A program made the position numbers and the translations under genes. Shown here piece after piece: positions 22,017 through 33,977 of a DNA stretch of 64,000 bases (positions are counted from its first letter, which is position 1; every line of letters starts with the position of its first letter). The stretch is from Budorcas taxicolor. Lineage: Eukaryota; Chordata; Mammalia; Artiodactyla; Bovidae. The stretch covers positions 147,527,622 to 147,591,621 of the forward strand of contig NC_068920.1 in the NCBI RefSeq assembly GCF_023091745.1, written 5' to 3'. The notes beneath the pieces were generated by a model, which was not told where the DNA came from, searched no databases, and saw only the letters and a list, made by a program, of their open reading frames with translations.

Positions 22017-23780
22017 ACTTGGTATGTAATAAGCATCAGATATACTTCCCTTGGGCATCTGGGCTGTATCACCAAGGTGTCTGCAGGTTTTCTCAGTTAC
22101 TCACTCTGTAGTCCCGTCTGTTTATCTCGCCCTTAGGAAATCCCGTTGAGCTGTGGGAGAGGAACTGGCTTCTGATAGTGGCAAGAAGAGAACTTCCCCT
22201 TGGAAGCAATACAAACCCATTTCCATGACATGGCCTGTTCCTTCTGTTCTAAAGAGACAGGGCCAAGCACTGTCAGAGAGCAGGAAAATGCCTGCTCACA
22301 CTTTTGCTTTTAATCATCTGATGTTCAACCCCTGTGGGTTACATCCTCGGTAAGGAGAAGATTAAAAAAAAAATTGAACAACTACCTTCTGGCCTCGATG
22401 CAAATATTAACAGCTTGTTTGCTTGCTTCTGCCTTGGACTGGTTAGAAGCTTTACAATGCAGTTGAACTTGTCTGTTTGAATGACTAACATTTTGCTACT
22501 ATTGTCCAGGATGCTAATAAAAGCACATATGCAGTTATTCTATTTTCAGAACACTGTATGTGCACTGACCACTTATTTTTCATGATCTGTGTGTTGACTC
22601 TTGGCTTTATAATGGGGATACTGAGGTAAAGGGCAAACTGTGGGGTAAAATGAATACCAAACCCATGATTTCTAGCCAGATGTTTAGGTCTTGGTCTTAG
22701 AGCATAAGGTATCTTGACATTCCTAGACAAGAATCAGCTCAGGAAAATTCCCATATTGTAGGGAGAATGTTCAGATTTCTATTTAGCTGCCTATCTCGTG
22801 GGAAAGCAAATAGCCTTAGACTATTAATAAGTATGAAAAGCACACTTCACCCAGGGTCATAAGAGTCATCAGTGCAATCTCTTCAGATTTTTCAAATGTT
22901 GATCAACTCTCAGGGAGCTTAAGTGTCACCTGTCCTTTAATGTTTGAAGTCAAAGTTGACAGCACAGCCTGGAGAACGCAGGGCTTCCATTGCCTTCCCA
23001 GCTAATGATGTGTTTGGGGACCCAGACTGGAAGGCTCTATCTTATCGCCCTGCTGAATATTGACAGAAGGGTCAAGTGGACATAACTAAATGCACAATCC
23101 TGAGATGAAAGGGTCTTGTTATGCAAACAGACATTGTTGATCAAACGGCACAGGCGGAACAGTGAGTGGCTGACAGATTTCATTAATCCTCAAGCCGGAA
23201 GGGACGTTAAAGGTCACTGACTCTGGAGTCCAGGGAGCAACAGAATCTCGGTGAGAACCCGCCTTCCTGACTCAGGGTCTAGGACTCAGCTCTGACCACT
23301 GATTAGCACCTGGGTGCCAACTGGGGCCAGTGGGGCCAGGAAAGTTCACACCTCTGTCACACAGACCACTGAGGAAGCACTCAGCATCTTTCTGGCTACT
23401 TCTCCCACTTTGATTCACAGCCCCTGGGAAGTGAGTCATCCAGAGAGATGGGTGCTTCTGCGGATGGCAGGAAGCCTGGAACGACTGCTAACTCATCTCG
23501 CGGCTTTGGGCAAATCACATCACCTTTATCTGTATGTGAGGACGCTGGCTTCAAGACCTTGCTCCAGCCTGTCAGCTCTAGCTTTCTAGAATTCTGCTTT
23601 CCTGATATCAGTCAGACAGGCCTTTGTCCATAAGCAAACCAAGCAAGAGCCCATGGCAACCATTTAAGTCTCAGTCCTGGTTCTATGAAGCCTTGAGCTT
23701 CATCTGTTATCTCAAGTTGGATGTGGAATTCTCAGGGCTAAAGGTATTTAAGTCCCTTTCATTATTCTATGCCCTTGAGG
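22017..23780. other. Single-copy DNA, longest stretch without a young repeat
   Basis: No repeat, RNA gene or coding exon recognised over about 1.75 kb. Open frames are under 100 codons and lack family resemblance. Conservation across mammals cannot be judged here. Confidence 0.45.
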
Positions 23781-23982
23781 ACGTCCCTGGTGGTAAAGAA
23801 CCTACCTGCCAATGCGGGATACTCGGGTTCCATCCCTTGGTTGGGAAGATCCCCTGGAGAAAGAAATGGCAACCCACTCCAGTATTCTTGTCTGGGAAGT
23901 CCCAGGAGCCTGGCAGGCTACAGTCCATGGGGCTGAAAGGAGTCGGACAGGACTTAGCGACTAAACAACCACCACCGCTGCC
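23781..23982 (+). mobile_element. Bov-tA SINE
   Basis: 'acgtccctggtggtaaagaa' (short box A deletion), 'ggttgggaagatcccctgga', end 'gcgactaaacaaccaccacc'. TSD atgcccttgagg at 23769-23780 and atgcccttagg at 23983-23993. Confidence 0.9.
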
Positions 23983-23993
23983 ATGCCCTTAGG

Positions 23994-25324
23994 ATGGGAG
24001 GCCAGCGTGAGCTCCCTCAGATGGAGAGTGATGTCCACATGAGACGGCAGTGAGGACCTCCAGACTATGGGGCCTGTTCCTCATCCCCAGCTCCGCACTC
24101 CCAATCTGAAAGCCCCACAGCTGCAGCTGACCCCCTGGGGCCACTGGAGAAACAGCTGCTCGAACCCAAACCAAAAGCAGAGAGGAACTTTCTGCTCAGC
24201 TAGGATTCATGCCAAGTGTATTACTTTCTGAGTGTATTTGTCCCAGCACACCTCCTCTACAAAAAATACAAGAAGGAGTCCTAAATGAAAGCACCCAAGA
24301 TAGGAAATCAATTCCACATGAAGAAAGAATGAAGGCCAGTAAATAAAACTACATAGGGGTGGATAAAAGACATTTTTTATTTGCAAGTCACCATGGGCAC
24401 CTTAATCTTCTCCAGCCTCAACTTCTTCCACTGTGAAATGAGTACAGTCACAAAGCCTCTCTCGTGGGGTGTTTGAGGATTAACAAGGTAATGTGGGACA
24501 GTTCCTCAGCAGTGCTTGGCAGATGGTAAATGCTTGATTGGAGTCTCTGATATGCACTGTTTTCTCTCCTGTCCAGCCTGTATTCTGTTGGGAGCAATGT
24601 CATTCATTCAACCTTCAATCACTCACTTGCATATTGCTGGCTGATTGTTCCCTGGTTGAATGGACTGTAGCAATGTAATATTAGGTGGGGTTACTTAAGC
24701 ACATTAACAACAATTCTTGACATACCAGATTTTAAAGATAATCTCTATAGCCCTGAATAAATAATATTGATTATAAGACTATATTAACTTCCTGATTAAA
24801 ACTGGTTCACTAACAGTGTCCTAAAAATGCTATTAACTGGTGTACCTTACTTACATGCTGACTTTGTGGCTATTTTTGAGCAATACTTACAATTCCCAAG
24901 AATTAAAAATCTTGGTAACCTTCTGAGCCCCTGTTCCCCTGTCAAAGGAACTGCAACCCATCATAGACGATGGTCCAGGAGGCAGGAGCAGCTTAGGGGT
25001 TTGGGGGTGGTTCCCTTTGTGATGGTTCTGCAAACACCAAGACAAGCTTTGTTCCTGCTATGGGGACTTCTCCCCAAGAAGGAGAATCTGTCACCCCCTC
25101 ACTACTCTGTCTTCATAGCCATGAGGGTAGAAGAGAAGCCCAGCCTCAGGAACTAATAGTTCTGTAGATTTTATTCCACATTGGGTACTGTATGGGTTAT
25201 TTCTTGCCAACCATTTAACATGCTATGATTATTTTAATACCTTCTTAATGTACTACAGCTACTCCCTTCTCACTTTCTGAGACTGAGTTTGGCTGCGATT
25301 AACAGATAATATGAATAACAGTAA
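23994..25324. other. Non-coding DNA with a MIR trace
   Basis: 24395-24535 fits a plus-strand MIR ('tgtgaaatgagtacagtcac', 'ttgaggattaacaaggtaat'). Nothing else recognised. Confidence 0.4.
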
Positions 25325-25842
25325 AAAGCTATGACCAACCTAGACAGCATATTAAAAAGCAGAGACATTACTTTGCTGACAAAGGTCCGTCTAGTCAAAG
25401 CTATGGTTTTTCCAGTAGTCATGTATGGATGTATGAGTTGGACTATAAAAAGAGCTGAGCACTGAAGAACTGATGCTTTTGAACTGTGGTATTAGAGAAG
25501 ACTCTTGAGAGTCCCTTGGGCTGCAAGGAGATCCAACCAGTCAATTCTAAAGGAAAGCAGTCCTAAATATTCATTGGAAGGACTGATGCTGAAACTACAA
25601 TATTTTGGCCACCTGATGAGAACTGACTCATTTGAAAAGACCCTGATGCTGGGAAAGATTGAAGGCGGGAGGAGAAGGGGATGACAGAGGATGAGATGGT
25701 TGGATGGCATCACCGACTCAATGGACATGAGTCTGAGTAAGCTCCGGGAGCTGGTGATGGACAGGGAAGCCGGGCGTGCTGCAGTCCATGGGGTTGCAAA
25801 CAGTTGCACACAACTGAGCAACTGAACTGAACTGAACTGAAC
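25325..25842 (+). mobile_element. BovB 3' end, 5'-truncated
   Basis: Plus-strand copy from 'agctatgaccaacctagaca' through the end of ORF2 to the (TGAAC)n tail at about 25825-25842. The ORF2 end is interrupted by stops. Confidence 0.9.
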
Positions 25843-26189
25843 CCAAGATAGGGATGTATGTTTCTCTCATGCAAAAGAAGTCCAGGGGAGGATACAGCAG
25901 CTCCTTAGAGACCCAGGCTCCCTCTATCCCTCCTTACAACAATCCTTGGCAGGAATTTGTTGCCCGGTGGCGCCAGGATAGCTGCTGGAGCTCCAGTCAT
26001 CATGTCTCTTTCCCAGGAAGAGAGAGGTGGAGGTTAAAAGACAGAAAGGACCTAGAAACCTGGTCCAATATCTTCCACTGACTCTCCTTTGACAGAACTG
26101 TGTCACAGAACCTCACATCATTACAGAATGACTGGGAAATTTAGATTGACACGTTGCTTCTTTGAATTGAACATGGGTTTCATTAATAA

Positions 26190-26393
26190 GGGCTTCCCAA
26201 GTGGCTCAGATGGTAAAGAATCTGCCCACAATGTGGGAGACCTGGGTTCGATCTTTGCATCAGGAATATCCCCTGGAGAAGGAAATGGCAACCCACTTCA
26301 GTATTCTTGCTTGGAGAATTCCATGGACTGGCTGGCTACAGTCCATGGGGTTGCAAAGAGTTGGACATGGCTGAGCGATTCACACTTTCACTT
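26190..26393 (+). mobile_element. Bov-tA SINE
   Basis: 'gggcttcccaagtggctcag', box B-like 'gggttcgatc', end 'gagcgattcacactttcact'. Possible TSD ttaataag / ttaatagg. Confidence 0.9.
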
Positions 26394-26672
26394 TAGTTAA
26401 TAGGAACAAAGGATGAATGGTTCTTGGGTTCCCCTTTCTCAAGCCCAGAAGAGATACTAGCACAGAAGAGAATGGTAAACAATAGCCCAGAAGGAAGAAA
26501 GGACTAAATGCCCAGTTCAGTTCAGTTCAGTTCAGTCGCTCAGTCGTGTCCGACTCTTTGCGACCCCATGAATCGCAGCACACCAGGCCTCCCTGTCCAT
26601 CACCATCTCCCGGAGTTCACTCAAACTCATGTCCATCGAGTTGATGAAGCTATCCAGCCATCTCATCCTCTG

Positions 26673-28140
26673 TCATCCCTTTCTCCTCCTGCCCCCAATC
26701 CCTCCCAGCATTAGAGTCTTTTCCAATGAGTCAACTCTTCTCATCAGGTGACCAAAGTATTGGAGTTTCAGCTTTAGCATCAGTCCTTCCAATGAACACC
26801 CAGGACTGATATCCTTTAGGAAGGACTGATTGGATCTCCTTGAAGTCCAAGGGACTCTCAAGAGTCTTCTCCAACACCACAGCTCAAAAGCATCAATTCT
26901 TGGGTGTTCAGCTTTCTTCACAGTCCAACTCTCACATCCATACATGACTGCTGGAAGAACCATAGCCTTGACTAGATGGATCTTTGTTGGCAAAGTAATG
27001 TCTCTGCTTTTTAATATGCTGTCTAGGTTGGTCATAACTTTCCTTTCAAGGAGTAAGTGTCTTTTAATTTCATGGGTGCAATCACCATCTGCAGTGATTT
27101 TGGAGCCCCCCAAAATAAAGTCTGACACTGTTTCCACTGTTTCCCCATCTATTTCCCATGAAGTAATGGGACCAAATGCCATGATCTTAGTTTTCTGAAT
27201 GTTGAGCTTTAAGCCAACTTTTTCACTCTCCTCTTTCACTTTCATCAAGAGGCTCTTTAGTTCTTCGTCACTTTCTGCCGTAAGGGTGGTGTCATCTGCA
27301 TATCTGAGGTTATTGATATTTCTCCCGGCAGTCTTGATTCCAGCTTGTAGTTCTTCCAGTCCAGCGTTTCTCATGATGTACTCTGCATATAAGTTAAACA
27401 AACAGGGTGACAATATACAGCCTTGACATACTCCTTTTCCTATTGGGAACCAGGCTGTTGTTCCATGTCCAGTTCTAACTGTTGCTTCCTGGCCTGCATA
27501 TAGATTTCTCAAGAGGCAGGTCAGGTGGTCTGGTATTCCCATCTCTCGAAGAATTTTCCACAGTTTATTGTGATCCCCACAGTCAAAGGCTTTGGCATAG
27601 TCAATAAAGCAGAAATAGATGTTTTTCTGGAACTCTCTTGCTTGTTCCATGATCCAGCAGATGTTGCCAATTTCATCTCTCGTTCCTCTGCCTTTTCTAA
27701 AACCAGCTTGACCATCTGGAAGTTTATGGTTCATGTATTGCTGAATCCTGGCTTGGAGAATTTTGAGCATTACTTTACTAGCGTGTGAGATGAGTGCAAT
27801 TGTGTGGTAGTTTGAGCATTCTTTGGCATTGCCTTTCTTTGGGATTGGAATGAAAACGGACCTTTTCCAGTCCTGTGACCACTGCTCAGTTTTCCACATT
27901 TGCTGGCATACTGAGTGCAGCACTTTCACAGCATCATCTTTGAGGATTTGAAATAGCTCAACTGGAATTCTATCACCTCCACTAGCTTTGCTCATAGTGA
28001 TGCTTTCTAAGGCCCACTTGGCTTCACCTTCCAGGATGTCTGGCTCTAGGTGAGTGATCACACCATCGTGATTATCTGGGTCATGAATCTCCTGCTTGTA
28101 CAGTTCTCCTGTGTATGCTTGCCACCTGTTCTTCTGCTTC
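26673..28140 (-). pseudogene. BovB reverse transcriptase, largely open
   Basis: The open frame keeps KASGGDRIPVELFQIL, FCFIDYAKAFD, GVCQGCILSPCLFNLY and the catalytic RYADDTTL box, then the thumb region. It stops just after GGIGGRRRKG, short of the usual BovB C-terminus. It is the longest uninterrupted RT frame in the window. Upstream it runs into antisense of the inverted arm, so there is no native endonuclease in frame and no proper start. Not an active gene by itself. Confidence 0.85.
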
Positions 28141-28339
28141 TTTTCAGTATGAAAAGGCAAAATGATAGGACACTGAAAGAGAAACTCCCCGGGTTGATAG
28201 GTGCCCAGTATGCTACTGGCAATCAGTGGAGAAATAACTCCAGAAAGAATGAAGGGATGGACCCAAAGCAAAAACAATACCCAGTTGTGGAAGTGACCAG
28301 TGATAGAAGCAAGGTCTGATGCTGTAAAGAGCAATATTG

Positions 28340-29738
28340 CATAGGAACCTGGAATGTCAGGTCCATGAATCAAGGCAAATTGGAAGTGGTCAAACAGGAG
28401 ATGGCAAGAGTGAACATCGACATTCTAGAAATCAGCGAACTAAAATGGACTAGAATGGGTGAATTTAACTCAGATGACCATTATATCTACTACTGTGGGC
28501 AGGAATCCCTTAGAAGAAATGGAGAAGCCATCATAGGCAACAAAAGAGTCCGAAATGCAGTACTTGGATCCAATCTGAAAAATGACAGAGTGATCTCTGT
28601 TCGTTTTCAAGGCAAACCATTCAATATCACGGTAATCCAAGTCTGTGCCCCAACTAGTAATGCTGAATAAGCTGAAGTTGAACATTCTGTGAAGACCTAC
28701 AAGACCTTTTAGAACTAACACCGCAAAAAGATGTCCTTTTCATTATAGAGGACTGGAATGCAAAAGTAGGAAGTCAAGAAACACCTGGAGTAACAGGCAA
28801 ATTTGGCCTTGGAGTACGGAATAAAGCAGGGCAAAGGCTAATAGAGTTTTGCCAAGGGAACGCACTGGTCATAGCAAACACCCTCTTCCAACAACACAAG
28901 AGAAGACTCTACACATGGACATTACCAGCTGGTCAACACCAAAATCAGATTGATTATATTCTTTGCAGCCAAAGATGGAGAAGCTCTATGAAGTGAAGTG
29001 AAGTCACTCAGTCATGTCTGACTCTTTGCGACTCCATGGACTCTAGCCTACCAGGCTCCTTCATCCATGGGACTTTCTAGGCAAGAATACTGGAGTGGGT
29101 TGCCATTTCCTTCTCCAGGGGATCTTCCCAATCCAGGGATCAAACGCAGGTCTCCTGCATCGTAGGCAGACGCTTTACCATCTGAGCCACCAGGGAAGCC
29201 TAAGAAGCTCTATACAGTCAGCAAAAATAAGACCGAGAGCTGACTGTGGCTCAGATCATGAACTCCTTATTGCCAAATTCAGACTTAAATTGAAGAAAGT
29301 AGGGAAAACCGCTAGACCATTCAGGTATGACCTAAATCAAATCCCTTATGATTATACAGTGGAAGTGAGAAATAGATTTAAGGGTCTAGATCTGATCGAC
29401 AGAGTGCCTGATGAACTATGGACAGAGGTTTGTGACATTGTACAAGAGACAGGGATCAATACCATCCCCACGGAAAAGAAATGCAAAAAAGCAAAATGGC
29501 TGTCTGAGGAGACCTTACAAATAGCTGTGAAAAGAAGAGAGGTGAAAAGCAAAGGAGAAAAGGAAAGATATAAGCATCTGAATGCAGAGTTCCAAAGAAT
29601 AGCAAGGAGAGATAAGAAAGCCTTCCTCAGCAATCAATGCAAAGAAATAGAGGAAAAGAACAGAATGGGAAAAACCAGAGATCTCTTCAAGAAAATTAGA
29701 GATACCAAGGGAACATTTCATGCAAAGATGGGCTCGAT
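28340..29738 (+). pseudogene. BovB endonuclease and linker in the inverted arm
   Basis: Encodes the AP-like endonuclease start (GTWNVRSMNQGKLEVVKQEM, with ISELKW intact) at 28350-28670. After a stop ('gctgaataagctgaag', near 28668) come the continuing frame and the GSDHELLIAKFRLKL segment at 29205-29300, then the linker to GSIKD near 29745. The Bov-tA at 28990-29202 interrupts it. The catalytic boxes look better preserved than in the 4.5-kb copy, but the frame is broken. Confidence 0.8.
28990..29202 (-). mobile_element. Bov-tA SINE inside BovB
   Basis: 'gtgaagtgaagtcactcagt' to 'gagccaccagggaagcct'. Perfect TSD agaagctctat at 28979-28989 and 29203-29213. Confidence 0.95.
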
Positions 29739-29991
29739 AAAGGACTCAATGCCCAGAACTTGGTTAACATCCTAATAGATATCTGTGTGCCCAGGGACCA
29801 CTTTATTGGGTCAGGCATCTGGGAGACGCTCCTAGCTCTTCACCAGCCCCTGGGTTCCAGCTGACACTCCTCTCCTGCTGACTTATTTCTCCTGCCCTTC
29901 TTGCCCCACATTGGCTCCGTCATGTGTAGAATTCCAAGTATGTGCACCCCTAACCCTTTATTACAAGGCATCACACAGCTGGAGGCTATTT

Positions 29992-31212
29992 TTTTTTTTT
30001 AATTTTTATTTTTACTTTATTTTACTTTACAATACTGTATTGGTTTTGCCATACATTGACATGAATCCACCACGGGTATACATGCGTTCCCAAACATGAA
30101 CCCCCCTCCCACCTCCCTCCCCATTACATTTCTCTCGGTCATCACCGTGCACCAGCCCCAAGCATGCTGTATCCTGCGTCGGATATAGACTGGCGATTCG
30201 ATTCTTACATGATAGTATACATGTTACAATGCCATTCTCCCAAATCATCCCACCCTCTCCCTCTGAGTCCAAAAGTCCGTTATACACATCTGTGTCTTTT
30301 TTGCTGTCTTGCATACAGGGTCGTCATTGCCATCTTTCTAAATTCCATATATATGTGTTAGTATACTGTATTGGAGTTTTTCTTTCTGGCTTACTTCACT
30401 CTGTATAATCGGCTCCAGTTTCATCCATCTCATCAGAACTGATTCAAATGTATTCTTTTTAACAGCTGAGTAATACTGCATTGTGTATATGTACCACAGC
30501 TTTCTTATCCATTCATCTGCTGATGGACATCTAGGTTGTTTCCATGTCCTGGCTATTATAAACAGTGCTGCGATGAACATTGGGGTACATGTGTCTCCTT
30601 CAATTCTGGTTTCCTCGGTGTGTATGCCCAGCAGTGGGATTGCTGGGTCATAAGGTAGTTCTATTTGCAATTTTTTAAGGAATCTCCACACTGTTCTCCA
30701 AAGTGGCTGTACTAGTTTGCATTCCCACCAACAGTGTAGGAGGGTTCCCTTTTCTCCACACCCAATCCAGCATTTATTGCTTGCAAATTTTTGGATCGCA
30801 GACATTCTGACTGGTGTGAAGTGGTACCTCATTGTGGTTTTGATTTGCATTTCTCTAATAATGAGTGATGTTGAGCATCTTTTCATGTGTTTGTTAGCCA
30901 TCCGTATGTCTTCTTTGGAGAAATGTCTATTTAGTTCTTTGGCCCATTTTTTGATTGGGTCATTTATTTTTCTGGACTTGAGCTGCATAAGTTGCTTGTA
31001 TATTTTTGAGATTGGTTGTTTGTCAATTGCTTCATTTGCTATTATTTTCTCCCATTCAGAAGGCTGTCTTTTCACCTTGCTTATATTTTCGTTTGTTGTG
31101 CAGAAGCTTTTAATTTTAATTAGATCCCATTTGTTTATTTTTGTTTTTATTTCCAGTATTCTGGGAGGTGGATCATAGAGGATCCTGCTGTGATTTATGT
31201 CAGAGAGTGTTT
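29992..31212 (-). mobile_element. Young 5'-truncated L1
   Basis: Poly(T) at 29992 followed by bovine-type L1 3' UTR and the C-terminal part of ORF2 on the minus strand. TSD agctggaggctattt at 29977-29991 and agctggaagctattt at 31213-31227 (one mismatch). The low divergence of the flanks and the open ORF2 end suggest a fairly recent insertion. Confidence 0.9.
30338..31211 (-). pseudogene. L1 ORF2 C-terminal fragment, open to its stop
   Basis: Open from the truncation point at about 31211 down to 30338. It includes the segment before the cysteine-rich domain, the Cys/His motif CWIGCGEKGTLLHCWWEC (C-x3-C-x7-H-x4-C type, found at the L1 ORF2 end) and the PYDPAIPLLGI stretch. The RT and endonuclease are absent because of 5' truncation. 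No initiation context of its own. Confidence 0.85.
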
Positions 31213-31227
31213 AGCTGGAAGCTATTT

Positions 31228-31865
31228 AAATGGACTTGTTTTATTCTTAAAATGTAAAGCATTTGATTTGTTGACTTTTAAAAATGGCCACCGAAAAGAG
31301 CATGGTTTAAGGAAGTAAAAGTTACCTCTTTCCCCAGCCTTAAGTAGATTTATCTCACTCCGGCTGTTAGACATGACGAAAGCCAGTGAGATTGAGACAG
31401 ATGCGGTCAGAGGACACAGCTGGCGCTCTGGCTGCTCTTTCCGAGAAGCCAAACCTCCTGGGAAGATCGATCAGATGCAATTTTTAACTAATTGATGAAT
31501 TGCTGTCGAAAGCCCATTCATTAAAACACACTTTCACCGCTGATGGAGTCGTAAAATCGCAGAAGCCCCAGCAGCAGCGGGGGGAGACGCTGTCCCAGGA
31601 GGCCCTGGATGGCTCTCATGCTGGTTGTGTCTGGGCTAAAGACCTCATGCAGGGGAGAGAGCCGGGCTTCAGGGCAGAGAGACCCTTGCTGTGACTCCCA
31701 GGTGCTCTGAGAGGAGTGTGTCCATCTCTGAGGTGCTTCTTCTAAAAGTAGACACAGGAATTCACCTCCCAGGATTCAACTGCATCACGTAGAGAAACGC
31801 TGCTGCAGGGTTTGTTAAAACTCTGCTTTAAAAAAAAAAAGAAGAAGAAGAAAAGCTTTAAAGTA
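31228..31865. other. Single-copy DNA with a short purine tract
   Basis: An A/G-rich run at about 31830-31855 precedes the next SINE. No exon recognised. Confidence 0.4.
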
Positions 31866-31993
31866 TTCATTTATTTGACTTTTCTGGGCCTTAATTGCAA
31901 CATGTGGGACCTAGATCCCAAACCAGGGATCGAACCCAGGCCCCTTGGATTGGGAACATGGAGTCTTAACCACTGGACCACCAGGAAATTCCT
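31866..31993 (-). mobile_element. CHR-type SINE
   Basis: 'cttttctgggccttaattgc', 'ccagggatcgaacccaggcc', 'taaccactggaccaccagga'. Confidence 0.8.
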
Positions 31994-33335
31994 TTTAAAC
32001 ATGGCATTTGAGGCTTGAGCTGAAAAGGGGAAAATGGGGACCAGGCCATTTGTGAAGTGCCCTCCAGAGAGACTATTGCTAACTTTCTCTTGTAAAGGAG
32101 AAGCCAGAATCACACTGACTTTGGGGGGATTCAGATCGTGCCAGGAAAAGACACCCTATTTTGGTCGGTAAAACCTAGCTCAAAGTTGTTTCTGTTTACT
32201 AAAGTGAGTGAAAGCCATTGAGCTACTAGCGGTTAGCCCTCTGTTCTGACCAGGACTTTAGGCAAGGAGGTGATTTGAGAAGAGATTTTCCTTCTTCTGT
32301 CTTCCTCTTGCCAGCCTTGGGGAGCCAGGCCTCAGGATGGGGGGACGTCATAGACACGTCCTCTGGGCCCTCGGGCTGTATCTGAGACTCAATGCATGAA
32401 CAGTGGATGAAACATACCCCAAAGGTAGCTCTTTATGGTAGACTTTTCTCTCATGATTTGGGACAAACAAAAGGAGCCATTAGTGCTAAACATCTTGCCC
32501 TCAAGCCTGCGGAGAAGTGTAATTTTTCTCTCTGTAGCTTGCTCTCTCTGGGTCTTGACATCTTTTTTCAGACAGCTTTGGGGCAGAGGGGGTCCACTGT
32601 GAGCGCCGACTTGTCTTCCTTCTCCAGGTCCCCCAGCAGCCCTCCTGTCGCCCGAGGACTTGGCTGAGTGACAGAGCGCAGGGCTGGCCCTCCTCGTGGT
32701 CCCCCCACCCCCAGGTCCCCCACCCCAACAGCCAGGGTCAGCTTTGTGATCACAGAAAAGCGGTCTGCCTCAGCGGCCACTGGTCTGTCCCCTCTGGGGG
32801 AAGAGGCCGATGGTGGCCTTCCCAGGACCTGCATTCTCAAGTTCAGCACAAGGAGGGGTGGGAAGTCCTGGACTGAGCTCCATTCAGAGGGTCTTGGGAT
32901 TCAGTTCCCCCAACTCTGTCTCCAGCTGACTGTGCCATCCTGGACAGGCTGCTTGAGCACTCTGAACCACCGTTTTTTAGCTGTAAAATGGGTTTCAAAG
33001 GGACCCATCTCAGAGACTGTCAAGATGATTCTGGGAAGTAATGAATGTGGACGCGCCTGTGGTATCTGGGGAATGAGAGGCGAGCCTGGCCCCACCCACA
33101 CGTGAAGACAGCCCATGAAAGAGGGGAAGGGGTGGAGGGAACCCCAGAGAAGTGAGCCATATCCCTTGGCACAAAATCAAGCTTTGTGATCCCTCCTGCC
33201 CCTGCCCCGGCTGGGAGACAAGGCTTCCTCACTGTTCAGTTTGGTTTGAGTGGTCATTGAGCATATGTGAGAGGCGTGGTTGTGGTGTGGGGTGAGAATG
33301 AAGTTTGCCAGACCCTTTCTGAAAGGACCACGACA
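31994..33335. other. Single-copy DNA, no gene recognised
   Basis: Moderately GC-rich at about 32570-32830 and 33030-33220. Overlapping frames on both strands (for example 32668-33105 plus and 32568-32849 minus) argue against coding. Confidence 0.45.
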
Positions 33336-33339
33336 ACCG

Positions 33340-33560
33340 CTGTATTATTATCAAGATGTTTGTACTAGTGCTCACTATGTGCGAGGCCAGGGGAAGCACC
33401 TTGCAAAGACAAACTCAGTTCCCAGTGGTTACGTAACGGAGTAAGTGCCATAACTGCACCCATTTTATGGATGAGAAAACTGATGCACAAGAGGCTAGAA
33501 AACCTTCCCAAGGTCACACAGTGACAGACCTGGGGTTCGCGGCCAGGAATCTTGGAGTAA
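33340..33560 (-). mobile_element. MIR SINE
   Basis: 'ttatggatgagaaaactgat', then 'aaggtcacacagtgacagac' in reversed MIR order. Confidence 0.7.
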
Positions 33561-33609
33561 ACGCCTTAAACCTACTCTATCCAGATGACTTTCCTCACTT
33601 TCTCACCAA

Positions 33610-33760
33610 AAATTGCATGGGCAGATATGATTAGCCCCATTTGACATGGGAAGAAGCAGAGGCTTGGGGAGCTTAAGTGACTTCTCAGATGGCACACAGA
33701 TCTCAGGGTGGTGCTATGGGAATTCAGACCATCTGTCTCCAAAGAGCCCTGACCGACCAC
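33610..33760 (-). mobile_element. MIR SINE, second copy
   Basis: 'ttggggagcttaagtgactt' followed by 'tcagatggcacacagatctc'. A separate reversed MIR next to the previous one. Confidence 0.55.
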
Positions 33761-33783
33761 CTGACCTCTGAGCAATGGAAGAG

Positions 33784-33973
33784 CTGTTGTTCCGTTTCTC
33801 AGTTGGACATGACTGGGGTCTTTGCAACCCCGTGGACTGCAGGACACCAGGCTTCCCTGTCCTTCACTATCTCCTGGAGCTTGCTCAAACTCATGTCCAT
33901 TGAGTCGATGATGCCATCCCACCATCCCATCCTCTGTCACTCCCTTCTCCTCCTGTCCTCAATCTTTCCCAGC
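33784..33973 (-). mobile_element. BovB 3' tail fragment
   Basis: 'gttgttccgtttctcagttg' to 'ctcaatctttcccagc'. It ends abruptly where an LTR begins. Confidence 0.8.
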
Positions 33974-33977
33974 TTAT

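Larger units (their letters stand above)
26515..29738 (-). mobile_element. BovB LINE, near full length, 5' half inverted
   Basis: From the (TTCAG)n tail at 26515, minus-strand BovB runs through the RT to about 28140. The sequence then switches to plus-strand BovB, from the 5' leader ('agtatgaaaaggcaaaatga') through the endonuclease to 'gctcgataaaggac' near 29745. The two arms end about 20 bp apart in BovB coordinates, so almost nothing is lost at the inversion. One TSD flanks the whole: aaaggactaaatgccca at 26498-26514 and aaaggactcaatgccca at 29739-29755. A Bov-tA (28990-29202) inserted later into the inverted arm. The extreme 5' UTR is missing. Confidence 0.9.

Noticed and set aside
32668..33105. 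145-codon plus-strand frame
   Set aside because: Proline/serine-rich start, no domain, overlapped by a minus-strand frame, no splice or promoter context.
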